From positions 1 to 64,000 of the forward strand of contig DLKC01000068.1 of NCBI GenBank assembly GCA_002478885.1: a DNA stretch of 64,000 bases. Reading direction: 5' to 3'. This DNA is from Chitinophagaceae bacterium UBA7600. GTDB lineage: Bacteria > Bacteroidota > Bacteroidia > Chitinophagales > Chitinophagaceae. This document shows positions 34,232-43,609 of the stretch, piece after piece. The notes under the pieces were generated by a model. It saw only the letters and a list, made by a program, of their open reading frames with translations. It had not been told where the DNA came from and did no database searches. Position 1 is the first letter of the stretch. Every line of letters starts with the position of its first letter. The position numbers and the translations under genes were made by a program.

Positions 34232-36622
34232 CTAGAGCGTGAGTAATTTGTTGCTTAACAACCCCTGTGTAAACAATGAAGCTGTTTCGCTGCGTACAGC
34301 AAGCACCTGCCACATTTGCGCGAAACACAACACGGTGAAAACGATTGTTTGCCAGTCGCCGCTACCCAGGTAAATTTCAGCAGCCTGCGTACCGAGCGTC
34401 AATGCAGCCATTAGCATACCCACCCAGGCAATATGATAAACCATGCCGCCAGCAAAAATGCTTTCATTAGTCTTATGAGGCGGCCGCTGCATGATGTTTG
34501 CTTCGGCAGGTTCAAAAGCCAGTGCGAGTGCAGGCAGGCCATCGGTAACCAGGTTGATCCAAAGAATTTGTATTGGTAATAAGGGAACGGGCAAACCAAT
34601 CATTGGTGCAAGGGCTATCGCCAGTATTTCGGCGGAGTTGCAGGTGAGGATATATTTTACAAACTTGCGGATGTTGTCGTATATTCTTCTGCCCTCTTTC
34701 ACCGCATTTACAATCGTTGCAAAATTGTCGTCAAGCAGGGTCATATTTGCGGCTTCTTTGGCAACATCTGTTCCGGCAATACCCATCGCCACGCCAATAT
34801 TGGCAGCGCGTAAAGATGGTGCGTCGTTAACACCATCGCCTGTCATGGCAACAAAATGATTTTTCCTTTGCAGCGCTTTTACGATCTGCATTTTTTGCTC
34901 CGGGGAAACCCTTGCGTAGACCCTGATATCTTCCACTTTTTCTTCCAGTTCCTGTTCACTCATTGCCGCAAGTGCTACACCGCTTACCACCTCGTCGCTA
35001 TTGCCTGAAATAATGCCAAGCGTGGTGGCGATGGCTTGCGCGGTCATCGGGTGATCGCCTGTTATCATTACCGTAGTAATGCCAGCCGTTTTACATTCCT
35101 GAATTGCACCGGCCGCTTCTTGACGTGCAGGATCGATCATACCTGCGAGGCCTATAAATGCAAGTTCATTTTCTATATGCTTTACAGTTATTTCTTCGGG
35201 TAGTTCATCGAGTATTTTCATTGCGTAAGCAATAACCCGCATACCTTGTGTTGACAAAGCGTCTGATTGCCTGCTTATAGCGTATTTGTCTAAACCATCA
35301 CTGCACGATGCCAGCACAGCTTCAAAAGCACCCTTGGTTATTACAAGAAATTGGTTATTGTAGTGATGGATTGTGGTCATGCATTTTCTTTCTGCATCAA
35401 ATGGTATTTCTGCGACGCGTGGAAAAGATTCAAGCTCGTCTTTCAGTTCGGGTCTCTGCGCTGCTGCATAGCGGTAAAGGGCTATTTCAGTTGGGTCTCC
35501 ACTCAGGTTGTTTCGGTGATCTTCCTTAACATCGTGGTTAAGCATAGCAAGCAGGAGGAACATCGCTTCGGGCTCCGCGGCAGTGGTATCCGGCAGGGGG
35601 GTCCAGAGTTCCTTCACAGTCATTTTGTTTTGGGTAAGCGTGCCTGTTTTATCGGTACAGATATAAGTGACGGCGCCAAGTGTTTCTACCGCGTGCAGGT
35701 TACGGGTAAGCGCATTGCGCCCGGCCAGCCTTTTGGCTCCTATCGCCAATGAAATGGTAATTACAGCAGGCAGGGCTTCGGGTATGGCAGCAACTGCAAG
35801 AGAAATGGCGGTAAGCAACATCGTAACCCAAGGCTCGCCGCGTAAGCAACCTGCGGCAAAAAGCAATGTGCAAATGGCCAGGATGATCACTGAAAGCTTT
35901 TTACTGAAATCACTCATCCGGCGTTGCAGGGGTGTCATGGGTGATTGCTGCTGCAACATGCCGGCGATCTTCCCAAGTTCGGTTTGCATACCAGTTGAGG
36001 TGACCACGGCTCTTCCTCTGCCATGCAATACCACCGTTCCCTTGTAGGCCATGTTGCTTCGGTCAGCAACGGGCACTTCTCCCGAAACAATTTTTTTAGC
36101 TGTTTTGTCAACGGGCACTGATTCACCCGTAAGGCCCGACTCATCAATTGTTAGGGAAGCAGACCGGCAAATACGCATATCGGCAGGAACGATGTTTCCC
36201 GCTTCGAGCAGCACCATATCGCCCGGCACAATTTCAGCGGCAGTAACCGCGATGCTATGTTTTTCACGTTCCAGCATAGCATTTGGCGCAGCCAGTTTTT
36301 TGAGCGATTGCATATTCTTCTCTGCACGGTATTCCTGTACAAAACCGATAACGGCATTCAGCAGTACAATAACGATAATTACAAGAGTATCCTTGATGTC
36401 TCCCACAAATCCCGACACCACCGCAGCCACAATAAGGACGAATATCATAACATCAACAAATTGCCGGAAAAAAATCAACAGCGCAGGCGTGCCTTCTTTC
36501 TCCTGCAAAGTATTGGGGCCATATTTTTGCAGGCGCGCTGCCGCTTCCTGTTGCGTCAACCCATCTGCCGTTGTTTCCAATTGGGCCATCACCTGCTCTA
36601 TTGTCATCTGGTGCCAATCCAT
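34232..36622 (-). CDS. Ca2+-type P-type ATPase, interrupted by an in-frame TAG
   Basis: Cation pump of the P2 (SERCA-like) class; the frame gives 796 residues before a TAG. Order: cation ATPase N-domain (MTIEQVMAQLETTADGLTQQEA), actuator with TGESVPVDK, phosphorylation site DKTGTLTQNK near residue 322, nucleotide domain, TGDHPMTAQA, and hinge MTGDGVNDAPSLRAA. Transmembrane helices 1-8 are present; the last two are in the same frame beyond the stop. Calcium is inferred from the class and the M6-like NLVTDGLPALAL. Without the last two helices the pump is probably non-functional unless the TAG is read through or is a sequencing error. Starts MDWHQMTIEQ. Confidence 0.88.
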   Translation of the reverse strand: MDWHQMTIEQVMAQLETTADGLTQQEAAARLQKYGPNTLQEKEGTPALLIFFRQFVDVMIFVLIVAAVVSGFVGDIKDTLVIIVIVLLNAVIGFVQEYRAEKNMQSLKKLAAPNAMLEREKHSIAVTAAEIVPGDMVLLEAGNIVPADMRICRSASLTIDESGLTGESVPVDKTAKKIVSGEVPVADRSNMAYKGTVVLHGRGRAVVTSTGMQTELGKIAGMLQQQSPMTPLQRRMSDFSKKLSVIILAICTLLFAAGCLRGEPWVTMLLTAISLAVAAIPEALPAVITISLAIGAKRLAGRNALTRNLHAVETLGAVTYICTDKTGTLTQNKMTVKELWTPLPDTTAAEPEAMFLLLAMLNHDVKEDHRNNLSGDPTEIALYRYAAAQRPELKDELESFPRVAEIPFDAERKCMTTIHHYNNQFLVITKGAFEAVLASCSDGLDKYAISRQSDALSTQGMRVIAYAMKILDELPEEITVKHIENELAFIGLAGMIDPARQEAAGAIQECKTAGITTVMITGDHPMTAQAIATTLGIISGNSDEVVSGVALAAMSEQELEEKVEDIRVYARVSPEQKMQIVKALQRKNHFVAMTGDGVNDAPSLRAANIGVAMGIAGTDVAKEAANMTLLDDNFATIVNAVKEGRRIYDNIRKFVKYILTCNSAEILAIALAPMIGLPVPLLPIQILWINLVTDGLPALALAFEPAEANIMQRPPHKTNESIFAGGMVYHIAWVGMLMAALTLGTQAAEIYLGSGDWQTIVFTVLCFAQMWQVLAVRSETASLFTQGLLSNKLLTL

Positions 36623-36725
36623 TTAACCCTTTTGTTTAAAGTTACCGCGAAATACCCGCCAAAATTGTTTTTTGCAGTAAACTCCGGGATTAGTGTAGCC
36701 GCCGAGGTTGCAGCAGGTTTTTTAT

Positions 36726-36775
36726 GATCCCGGCGCCGGGTTTTCATGGCAGCATCGTTGCGTCGCACACTTGTA
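36726..36775 (+). repeat. Bipartite intergenic repeat, copy 8
   Basis: T-run, box A GATCCCGGC at 36726-36734, 22-base spacer ending CATGGCAGCATC, box B GTTGCGTCGCACACTTGTA at 36757-36775, then ACTGCA. It lies between the divergent ATPase and PSD1 genes. Confidence 0.82.
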
Positions 36776-36899
36776 ACTGCATATCGGTGCGCAGCAGGTT
36801 TGGCAGATTACTTGCGGGTCTTTAAATTCTATTTCTGTTTTCAAAAACAGCGCACTTCAACAATTTTTATTAGTTTTATGAGGTTTGCCAGCATCTACC

Positions 36900-39221
36900 A
36901 TGAAGTACATTTTCAGCATTCTTATCGTAGTCTCCTCCTCAGCCTTGCTGCTGATGAATTCCTGTAACACAAATGAGGTAACAGGGAGTTCTTCCATGCC
37001 CGATACCGTGAGTTACAATTTTGACATCAGGCCAATACTGTCTGATAAATGTTATGCCTGCCACGGGCCCGACAAAAACAAAAGAAAAGCAGGGCTGCGG
37101 CTGGATATTGCCGATAGCGCTTATGCCGCACTCAAAGAGACAAAAGGCGCTTATGCGCTGGTTCCATACAAACCCGATATATCGGAACTGTATAAAAGAG
37201 TATCCTCGACCGACACTTCATTTATGATGCCACCACCGGCTTCACATTTGTCTGCATTAACGCCTATTGAAGTGGCGCTTATCAAAAAATGGATAGAACA
37301 GGGAGCTAAGTATGAAAGACATTGGGCTTTCACTGCTCCCAAAAGAGCCTCTCTTCCGCAAGTAAGCGACAGCAAATGGCCGGTAAACGAGATCGACTAT
37401 TTTGTCATGAACAAAAACGACCAGGTTGGGTTAAAACAAAACCCAGAAGCTGATAAGGAAAGACTACTAAAAAGGGTTTGCTTCGATCTCACAGGACTTC
37501 CACCCTCCATCAGTCTCATGGATAAATTCCTTGCTGACAATAGTCCAAATGCTTACGAAAAAATGGTGGATGCTTTAATGAGCACTCCGCAATACGGTGA
37601 AAAGATGGCGCTTCATTGGCTGGATGTTGGCCGATACTCCGACTCTTACGGCTACCAGGACGACAACATACGCTCACAATGGCCATGGCGTGATTGGGTG
37701 ATACATGCTTTCAACCAGAACATGCCATACAACCAGTTTCTCACCTGGCAGATTGCCGGCGATATGCTGCCCAATGCAACAAAGGAAGAAATACTTGCGA
37801 CAGGTTTCCTGCGCAACCACAAATACACCGAAGAAGGTGGGGTTATTCCTGAAGAATACCGTATAGAATATTTGCTTGATAAAACAAAAACATATGGCAA
37901 AGGCATAATGGGTATTACTATCGAATGCGCACAATGCCACGATCATAAATACGATCCATTCTCTCAAAAGGATTATTACAGCCTGTTGGCGTTTTTCAAC
38001 AACACCAAAGAAGTGGGTTATGAAGGAGATGTGAGCATATCGAAACCGGCCAAAAACCCGATACTGTATATCAACGACAGTGATATCCAAAAGACCTTTA
38101 ATTATATTTCAAAAAAGGACACCGGCTCCCTCATGGTTTCTGTTATGGGTGAGCTCGACACCATGCGCAAAACCTATGTGCTTCGCCGCGGACAATACAC
38201 TTCACCTACCGACGAAGTGCGCCCGGCAGCACCTGCGAGCATCATGAATTTCGACAGCACCAAATTCCCCCGCAACAGGCTCGGACTTGCTGAATGGACC
38301 GTTGATAAAGACAATCCTTTAACCGCACGTGTTTTTGTAAACCAGCTATGGCAGGAAATTTTTGGGCGCGGTATTGTAAAAACAAGTGGCGACTTTGGCA
38401 TGCAGGGCGAATTGCCATCACACCCACAGCTGCTCGACTGGCTGGCGGTTGATTTTATGGAACATGGCTGGGATATCAAACGCCTCGTAAAGCAGATCGT
38501 GATGTCGGCAACTTACCGTCAGAGCGATATGATCTCAAAAGAACAGGAAGAAAAAGATCCGGAAAACAAATACCTCTCTCACGGCCCGAGAAACAGGTTG
38601 CCTGCTGAATCTATCCGCGACATGGTTCTTTCGAGCAGCGGCCTGCTTAATCCGAAGATCGGTGGACCAAGTGTAAAACCATACCAGCCCAAAGGTCTTT
38701 GGGAAGCAGCAACATCAGGGCGCGGCGTGCTCGCAAAATACAAACAGGATCACGATTCGGATTTATACAGGCGGGGTATGTACACTTTTATAAAGCTTAC
38801 TGTTCCTCCGCCTATCATGACCATGTTCGATGCAAGCAACCGTGACCAGTGTGAAGTTCGGCGTCTTAAAACAAACACGCCGTTACAAGCGCTTGCCATG
38901 CTCAACGATCCAACTGTGCTCGAAGCATCAAGAGTAATGGCACAAAGGCTGGCTGCAGAAAACTCTCAATCAAAGGAAAAGATTGAAACCGCATTCAGGC
39001 TGATCGTTTGCCGCCACCCGTCAGAAAAAGAAATGGGTATTCTCAACGGGTATTATACTGATCAGCTGACAGCGTTCCAGCAGAAAAAATTGAGTGCTGA
39101 TACCACTTTAAAAGTGGGTGAATATAAAAGTAACGACAAGACAGACGCGAATCAATCGGCAGCATTGATGAAGGTGATTGAAATGATCTATAACCTGGAG
39201 GAGAGTATTACGAAAACATAA
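36900..39221 (+). CDS. PSD1 and planctomycete-type cytochrome C lipoprotein (DUF1549/DUF1553)
   Basis: Protein of 773 residues. A lipoprotein signal ends LLLMNSC (Cys22). A planctomycete-type cytochrome domain follows with one haem site CYACH at 51-55 ([14 protein letters not shown]). DUF1549 begins near [14 protein letters not shown] (about 160) and contains [16 protein letters not shown]1553 fills the C-terminal half ([39 protein letters not shown]). The start [10 protein letters not shown] at 36900 is preferred over an upstream TTG frame. Such proteins nearly always pair with a DUF1501 gene, as here, and are thought to act on glycans or other polymers at the cell surface, though the reaction is unknown. 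Confidence 0.9.
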   Translation: MKYIFSILIVVSSSALLLMNSCNTNEVTGSSSMPDTVSYNFDIRPILSDKCYACHGPDKNKRKAGLRLDIADSAYAALKETKGAYALVPYKPDISELYKRVSSTDTSFMMPPPASHLSALTPIEVALIKKWIEQGAKYERHWAFTAPKRASLPQVSDSKWPVNEIDYFVMNKNDQVGLKQNPEADKERLLKRVCFDLTGLPPSISLMDKFLADNSPNAYEKMVDALMSTPQYGEKMALHWLDVGRYSDSYGYQDDNIRSQWPWRDWVIHAFNQNMPYNQFLTWQIAGDMLPNATKEEILATGFLRNHKYTEEGGVIPEEYRIEYLLDKTKTYGKGIMGITIECAQCHDHKYDPFSQKDYYSLLAFFNNTKEVGYEGDVSISKPAKNPILYINDSDIQKTFNYISKKDTGSLMVSVMGELDTMRKTYVLRRGQYTSPTDEVRPAAPASIMNFDSTKFPRNRLGLAEWTVDKDNPLTARVFVNQLWQEIFGRGIVKTSGDFGMQGELPSHPQLLDWLAVDFMEHGWDIKRLVKQIVMSATYRQSDMISKEQEEKDPENKYLSHGPRNRLPAESIRDMVLSSSGLLNPKIGGPSVKPYQPKGLWEAATSGRGVLAKYKQDHDSDLYRRGMYTFIKLTVPPPIMTMFDASNRDQCEVRRLKTNTPLQALAMLNDPTVLEASRVMAQRLAAENSQSKEKIETAFRLIVCRHPSEKEMGILNGYYTDQLTAFQQKKLSADTTLKVGEYKSNDKTDANQSAALMKVIEMIYNLEESITKT

Positions 39222-39390
39222 AGCGTTTACGGATCTATAAGTTTACAGGTTCGCAAGTTTACAAGTTATCCAGACCTGTGAACTGGTAAGCGGGTAAACA
39301 AGTGAATTGATGATCCTTGTTCCAGGAGTTGAAGTGAGTGACACAAGGAACGATGCCATAAAAAACAAAAGCTGCTAAACAAGATATTTT

Positions 39391-40839
39391 ATGCAAAAAG
39401 AAGTATTGGAACGCGGACTCGGAATGAACCGCCGGAAATTTTTATCAAGAATGAGTCTTGGCATCGGCAGCGTTGCCCTGGGTTCATTGCTTATACCCGA
39501 TCTTTTTAAAGGCAGCGAGGAAGAAGCTGTAATGGCGGGGTTACCGCATTTTGCCCCCAAGGCAAAACGCATTATTTATCTTTTCCAGAATGGAGCACCC
39601 TCGCAGCTCGACCTGTTCGACTACAAACCATTGCTACAGCAAATGCATGGGCAAGACCTGCCCGCATCGATCCGAATGGGCCAGCGCCTCACCGGTATGA
39701 CGGCCAACCAGGCAAAATTTCCATTGGCAGGGACTGTTTTTAATTTCAACCAATACGGCGAATCGCGGGCATGGATAAGTGAATTACTGCCGCATACGGC
39801 AGGCGTGGTCGATGATATGTGCATCGTAAAAACCATGTTCACCGAAGCGATCAACCACGATCCTGCACTAACCTTCTTTCAAACCGGTGCGCAGGTGGGT
39901 AACAGGCCGAGTATGGGCGCTTGGGTAAGCTACGGCCTTGGTACGGAGAATGCCAACCTGCCTGCATTTTGTGTATTACTTTCTAAAGGAAAAGGCAATG
40001 GCCAGGGTGTTTATTCAAAACTCTGGACCAACGGGTTTCTTGATTCCATTCACCAGGGTGTACAGTTCAGCAGTGGGGAGAACCCGGTGCTGTATTTGAA
40101 CAATCCCGATGCGATCAATCGTGATGACCGAAGGAAAATGCTCGACAAATTAGCCGAGCTGAACGATGAGAATTATAAAGCATTTGGCGACCCGGAAATA
40201 CATGCAAAAGTGCAGCAGTATGAATTAGCCTACCGCATGCAGACGGCCGTTCCTGAAGTAACCGATGTTTCAAAAGAACCCGAGTCAATCGTAAAAATGT
40301 ATGGCCCCGATTGTTTAACACCCGGCACTTTTGCAGCGAACTGTTTGCTCGCAAGAAAACTTTCTGAAAATGGCGTTCGGTTTGTTCAACTGTATCACCA
40401 GGGCTGGGATGGCCATGATAATTTACCCGGCCAGATAAAAGGGCAGTGCCAGGATGTGGACCAGGCAAGCGCGGCGTTGATCACCGACCTTAAACAACGC
40501 GGACTGCTTGATGAAACACTCGTGATATGGGGTGGTGAATTCGGTCGCACCAATTATTGCCAGGGCACACTTACCAAAGACAATTATGGACGTGACCACC
40601 ACCCACGCTGCTTTACGGTATGGATGGCCGGCGGCGGCGTAAAACCCGGCATCGTTTACGGCGAAACAGATGACTTTGGTTATAACATCGCAAAAGATCC
40701 TGTGCATGTGCACGACTTCCATGCAACGGTGCTTAACCTTATGGGCCTCGATCATGAAAAGCTTACTTTCAAACATCTTGGAAGAAGGTATCGCCTCACC
40801 GATGTTGCCGGAACAGTGATTAAAGATATTATAGCGTAG
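39391..40839 (+). CDS. DUF1501 domain protein, Tat-exported
   Basis: Protein of 482 residues belonging to DUF1501, related to the alkaline phosphatase/sulfatase fold. It begins with a twin-arginine signal, NRRKFLSRMSLGIGSVALG at about 13-31. Conserved stretches include FQNGAPSQLDLFDYKP, VRFVQLYHQGWDGHDNLPGQIKGQ, WGGEFGRTNYCQG and GRDHHPRCFTVWMAGGG, the metal-site region of the fold. An alternative start is Met12 (39424). It follows the PSD1 gene by 169 bases and is presumably its functional partner; the activity is uncharacterised. Confidence 0.9.
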   Translation: MQKEVLERGLGMNRRKFLSRMSLGIGSVALGSLLIPDLFKGSEEEAVMAGLPHFAPKAKRIIYLFQNGAPSQLDLFDYKPLLQQMHGQDLPASIRMGQRLTGMTANQAKFPLAGTVFNFNQYGESRAWISELLPHTAGVVDDMCIVKTMFTEAINHDPALTFFQTGAQVGNRPSMGAWVSYGLGTENANLPAFCVLLSKGKGNGQGVYSKLWTNGFLDSIHQGVQFSSGENPVLYLNNPDAINRDDRRKMLDKLAELNDENYKAFGDPEIHAKVQQYELAYRMQTAVPEVTDVSKEPESIVKMYGPDCLTPGTFAANCLLARKLSENGVRFVQLYHQGWDGHDNLPGQIKGQCQDVDQASAALITDLKQRGLLDETLVIWGGEFGRTNYCQGTLTKDNYGRDHHPRCFTVWMAGGGVKPGIVYGETDDFGYNIAKDPVHVHDFHATVLNLMGLDHEKLTFKHLGRRYRLTDVAGTVIKDIIA

Positions 40840-40850
40840 CAGATTTTTTG

Positions 40851-40900
40851 GAGCCGGGCTTCTGCCTTGCAAGCGATTTCTGTTGCGTCGCAAAATTGTA
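40851..40900 (+). repeat. Bipartite intergenic repeat, copy 9
   Basis: T-run, box A GAGCCGGGC at 40851-40859, 22-base spacer, box B GTTGCGTCGCAAAATTGTA at 40882-40900. It starts 11 bases after the DUF1501 stop, same strand, and ends 39 bases before the radical SAM start. A TTG frame starting inside box B is rejected as the gene start. Confidence 0.78.
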
Positions 40901-40939
40901 CGCCTGTTACAGGTTTCAGCAAAACAACAAACCACGTCC

Positions 40940-42343
40940 ATGCCCGAAAGAGACTACACCTACTATGATTTCACCATAAGCCTTTGCCCTGAATGTTTAA
41001 AAAGGGTTGATGCCAAAATTGTTTTTCAAAACGACCATGTTTATATGCTAAAGAATTGCCCGGAACATGGCTTCAGCAAAGTACTTATCGCAACTGATAT
41101 AGCGTACTACAAGAATATCCGCAACTATAACAAGCCATCGGAAATACCGTTAAAGTTTAATACTAAAACGCATTACGGTTGCCCTTACGACTGCGGCTTA
41201 TGTACAGATCATGAACAACACAGCTGTTTAACCGTTGTTGAAATCACCGATCGCTGCAACCTTACTTGCCCTACCTGTTATGCGATGAGTTCACCGCACC
41301 ACGGGCGCCACCGCACGGTGGAAGAAGTTGAAAGAATGTTGGATATTATTGTTGCCAATGAAGGCTCTCCTGATGTGGTACAAATAAGTGGCGGAGAGCC
41401 AACCGTGCACCCTCATTTCTTTGAAATACTCGATGTAGCAAAAAAGAAGCCCATCAGGCATTTAATGCTCAACACAAATGGAATTCGGATTGCCAAAGAT
41501 CCTCAGTTCACAACAAAGCTGGCCTCTTATGCACCCGATTTTGAGATTTACCTCCAGTTCGACTCTTTCAAACCCGAAGTGTTGCAACAGCTGCGCGGAG
41601 AAGATCTCACCGGCGTGCGGTTAAAGGCGCTCGAACATCTTAACGAAGTAAATCTGTCCACAACGCTTGTTGTTACGTTGCAGCAAGGATTAAATGATGA
41701 CGAGATAGGAAAGATCATTGATTTTGCATTGCAGCAAAAATGTGTAAGAGGTGTTACATTTCAGCCGGTTCAGGCCGCGGGCAGGCTTGAAAATTTTGAT
41801 CCGGCAAAAGACAGGATTACCATGACGGATGTACGCACTAAAATACTGGATCAGACCAATGTATTTCAACCAAACGATCTTATTCCGGTTCCATGCAACC
41901 CGGATGCGTTGGTGATGGGCTATGCTTTGAAGCTGGCCGGCAAAGTATTTTCCATGACACGTTATGTTGACCCTGCTGAATTACTTAACAACAGCCGCAA
42001 TACGATCGTGTATGAGCAGGACGAAGCCTTGCATGCACAAATGCTGAAGATATTCAGCACAGGCATTTCTGTTGACAGGGTGGAAGAGAATTTTAAAGAG
42101 CTGATGTGCTGCCTGCCGCAGATTTACGCACCTGGCCTTAACTATGACAATCTTTTCCGTATCATTATTATGAGGTTCATCGATGCCTACGATTTTGATG
42201 TGAGGGCAATTAAAAAAAGCTGCGTGCATATTGTGCACAAAGACGGGCGCATCATTCCTTTCGAAACGATGAACCTGTTTTACCGCGATGAGAAAGAGGC
42301 TTACGTAAAACAGTTACAGGCTGGAAAAAATGCCATTGCGTAA
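40940..42343 (+). CDS. Radical SAM protein of the MJ0619/Tes-like family (COG1964)
   Basis: Enzyme of 467 residues with three cysteine groups. An N-terminal rubredoxin-like set: Cys16, Cys19, Cys40, His43 (CPEC ... CPEH). An auxiliary cluster region: Cys81, Cys85, Cys88, Cys96 (GCPYDCGLC ... HSC). The radical SAM cluster Cys106-Cys110-Cys113 in RCNLTCPTCYA, then the SAM motif SGGEPTVHP. This matches COG1964, whose archaeal members include tetraether lipid synthase (Tes) and MJ0619. In a bacterium it might join or modify lipid chains or a pterin; substrate unproven. ATG at 40940 is chosen because family members begin near the first CxxC. A small membrane protein gene follows by 40 bases. Confidence 0.88.
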   Translation: MPERDYTYYDFTISLCPECLKRVDAKIVFQNDHVYMLKNCPEHGFSKVLIATDIAYYKNIRNYNKPSEIPLKFNTKTHYGCPYDCGLCTDHEQHSCLTVVEITDRCNLTCPTCYAMSSPHHGRHRTVEEVERMLDIIVANEGSPDVVQISGGEPTVHPHFFEILDVAKKKPIRHLMLNTNGIRIAKDPQFTTKLASYAPDFEIYLQFDSFKPEVLQQLRGEDLTGVRLKALEHLNEVNLSTTLVVTLQQGLNDDEIGKIIDFALQQKCVRGVTFQPVQAAGRLENFDPAKDRITMTDVRTKILDQTNVFQPNDLIPVPCNPDALVMGYALKLAGKVFSMTRYVDPAELLNNSRNTIVYEQDEALHAQMLKIFSTGISVDRVEENFKELMCCLPQIYAPGLNYDNLFRIIIMRFIDAYDFDVRAIKKSCVHIVHKDGRIIPFETMNLFYRDEKEAYVKQLQAGKNAIA

Positions 42344-42383
42344 AGTTGTTGTAAATTGACAAACGAACAAATCCTGCCGCACT

Positions 42384-42635
42384 ATGAATAAAGTTGTCAA
42401 GACTGCCCTGTTAACCATTGGCGCTAATATTGCCTCGCTGCTGCTGATCTTTATACCTGTGTTGATCATGCTGGTATTGCTTTCACTGATAGGCCAGCTT
42501 ATAGTTGGGATAGTCTATTGTACCAAACCCGACAAGAAACAAGTGGGCCAGGGCATATTGCTGGGATTGGGCGTATTCCTGTTGGTTGGTTTTTCTGTCT
42601 GTAGCATCCTGCTGATGAATACAAACTTCCATTGA
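42384..42635 (+). CDS. Small membrane protein, two predicted helices
   Basis: Protein of 83 residues with two long hydrophobic segments, about 9-43 (LLTIGANIASLLLIFIPVLIMLVLLSLIGQ) — likely one or two helices — and about 59-78. A basic loop, KPDKKQVGQ, separates them. I do not recognise a family. It follows the radical SAM gene by 40 bases and may be cotranscribed, which could link it to a membrane lipid substrate; this is inference. Confidence 0.65.
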   Translation: MNKVVKTALLTIGANIASLLLIFIPVLIMLVLLSLIGQLIVGIVYCTKPDKKQVGQGILLGLGVFLLVGFSVCSILLMNTNFH

Positions 42636-42772
42636 CCTGTGTGGTCGTTAGTAAGCCGATGTTCTCCTGGTAATAACAACTCGCGGCTTTCAGTATATTG
42701 CTGCCGCCTGAAGTAGAGCAGCTGAACGGATCATCGCAAGCAAAGCCGCCAGGAGTGATGGTGCTGGCAAGA

Positions 42773-43564
42773 CTAAGAGTAGCTGTGTTTTTTTACATTT
42801 TTAAATGCACGACAGATAAAAATATGCTGGATAAATCTTGGGACAATGCGGCTTAACCCGTAATTGAATTTATTTACATACCCGGGAATAATAACCGATT
42901 TACCTTTTAGCATATTGCTGATGGTTTGTTTTGCCAGCTCTTCGGCGGTTAAGATGGACGCCTTTGCAATTCCTTTAAGGTCTTTATTGCTGGCAATGGT
43001 GTTTGCGTTGCTATCGACACCACCCGGACAAACAACGCTAACATTGATACCCTGTGGTTTTAGCTCGGAACGGAGGCTCTGACTGAAAGAATAAACAAAT
43101 GCTTTTGTAGCAGTGTATACCGTCTTTTCCGGAAGCACAAAGAAACCGCCAAGGCTGCCGACATTGAGAATGTGTGACGGTGCATTTGCTTTCAGCTCGC
43201 AGGAAAAGAGCCTTGTCATAATGCACATGGCCGTTATGTTGAGATTGATTTGAGTATAGTAAAATTCCTTTGAAATTTTCTCAAAAGGTCCTTTAGAGCC
43301 AACACCTACATTGTTAATGAGCACGTTTACCTTATAATCGTTTGCTTTTACCCAATCGTGTACCTGCGATGATGCGCAACGTTGAGACAGATCGATTGGA
43401 AACGAGTGGCAGTTGACCCGGTATTTACCGGTAATCTCCTTTTCGAGCCCCGAAAGTTCGTTTCCGGGTAAGGCGACCAGCAAAAGATGCATACCCCTAG
43501 AGGCGCATTCAAGGGCAAGTGCTTTACCTATTCCTGAACTAGCTCCGGTAATTAATGTGTACAT
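42773..43564 (-). CDS. Short-chain dehydrogenase/reductase
   Basis: Classical SDR of 263 residues. The NAD(P) motif TGASSGIG is at 6-13, NNVG at 84-87 stabilises the core, Ser137 in NVGSLGG and the Tyr150/Lys154 pair in YTATK form the catalytic set. The C-terminal part (TAEELAKQTISNMLKGKSVIIPGYVNKF) resembles the DltE/YqjQ-like branch that acts on fatty or long-chain carbonyls. No signal peptide. It follows the epimerase gene by 45 bases on the same strand, so the two probably form an operon. Confidence 0.87.
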   Translation of the reverse strand: MYTLITGASSGIGKALALECASRGMHLLLVALPGNELSGLEKEITGKYRVNCHSFPIDLSQRCASSQVHDWVKANDYKVNVLINNVGVGSKGPFEKISKEFYYTQINLNITAMCIMTRLFSCELKANAPSHILNVGSLGGFFVLPEKTVYTATKAFVYSFSQSLRSELKPQGINVSVVCPGGVDSNANTIASNKDLKGIAKASILTAEELAKQTISNMLKGKSVIIPGYVNKFNYGLSRIVPRFIQHIFICRAFKNVKKHSYS

Positions 43565-43609
43565 CTTGATTCCTTTGCAACAGTGTTAAAAAATTATAAT
43601 GTTATACGG

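Noticed and set aside
34491..36626. Several plus-strand frames of 120-190 codons
   Set aside because: Antisense to the P-ATPase; no signal peptide, motif or family resemblance.
39222..39300. Near-repeated GTTTACAGGT/GTTTACAAGT words after the PSD1 gene
   Set aside because: Short, imperfect and not periodic; no evidence of function.
39329..39359. Possible degenerate sixteenth copy of the bipartite repeat (GAGTGACACAAGGAACGATG then CCAT)
   Set aside because: Shares the flank of copy 13 but has lost the TGCGTCGCA core, and only a weak box A lies 24 bases away.
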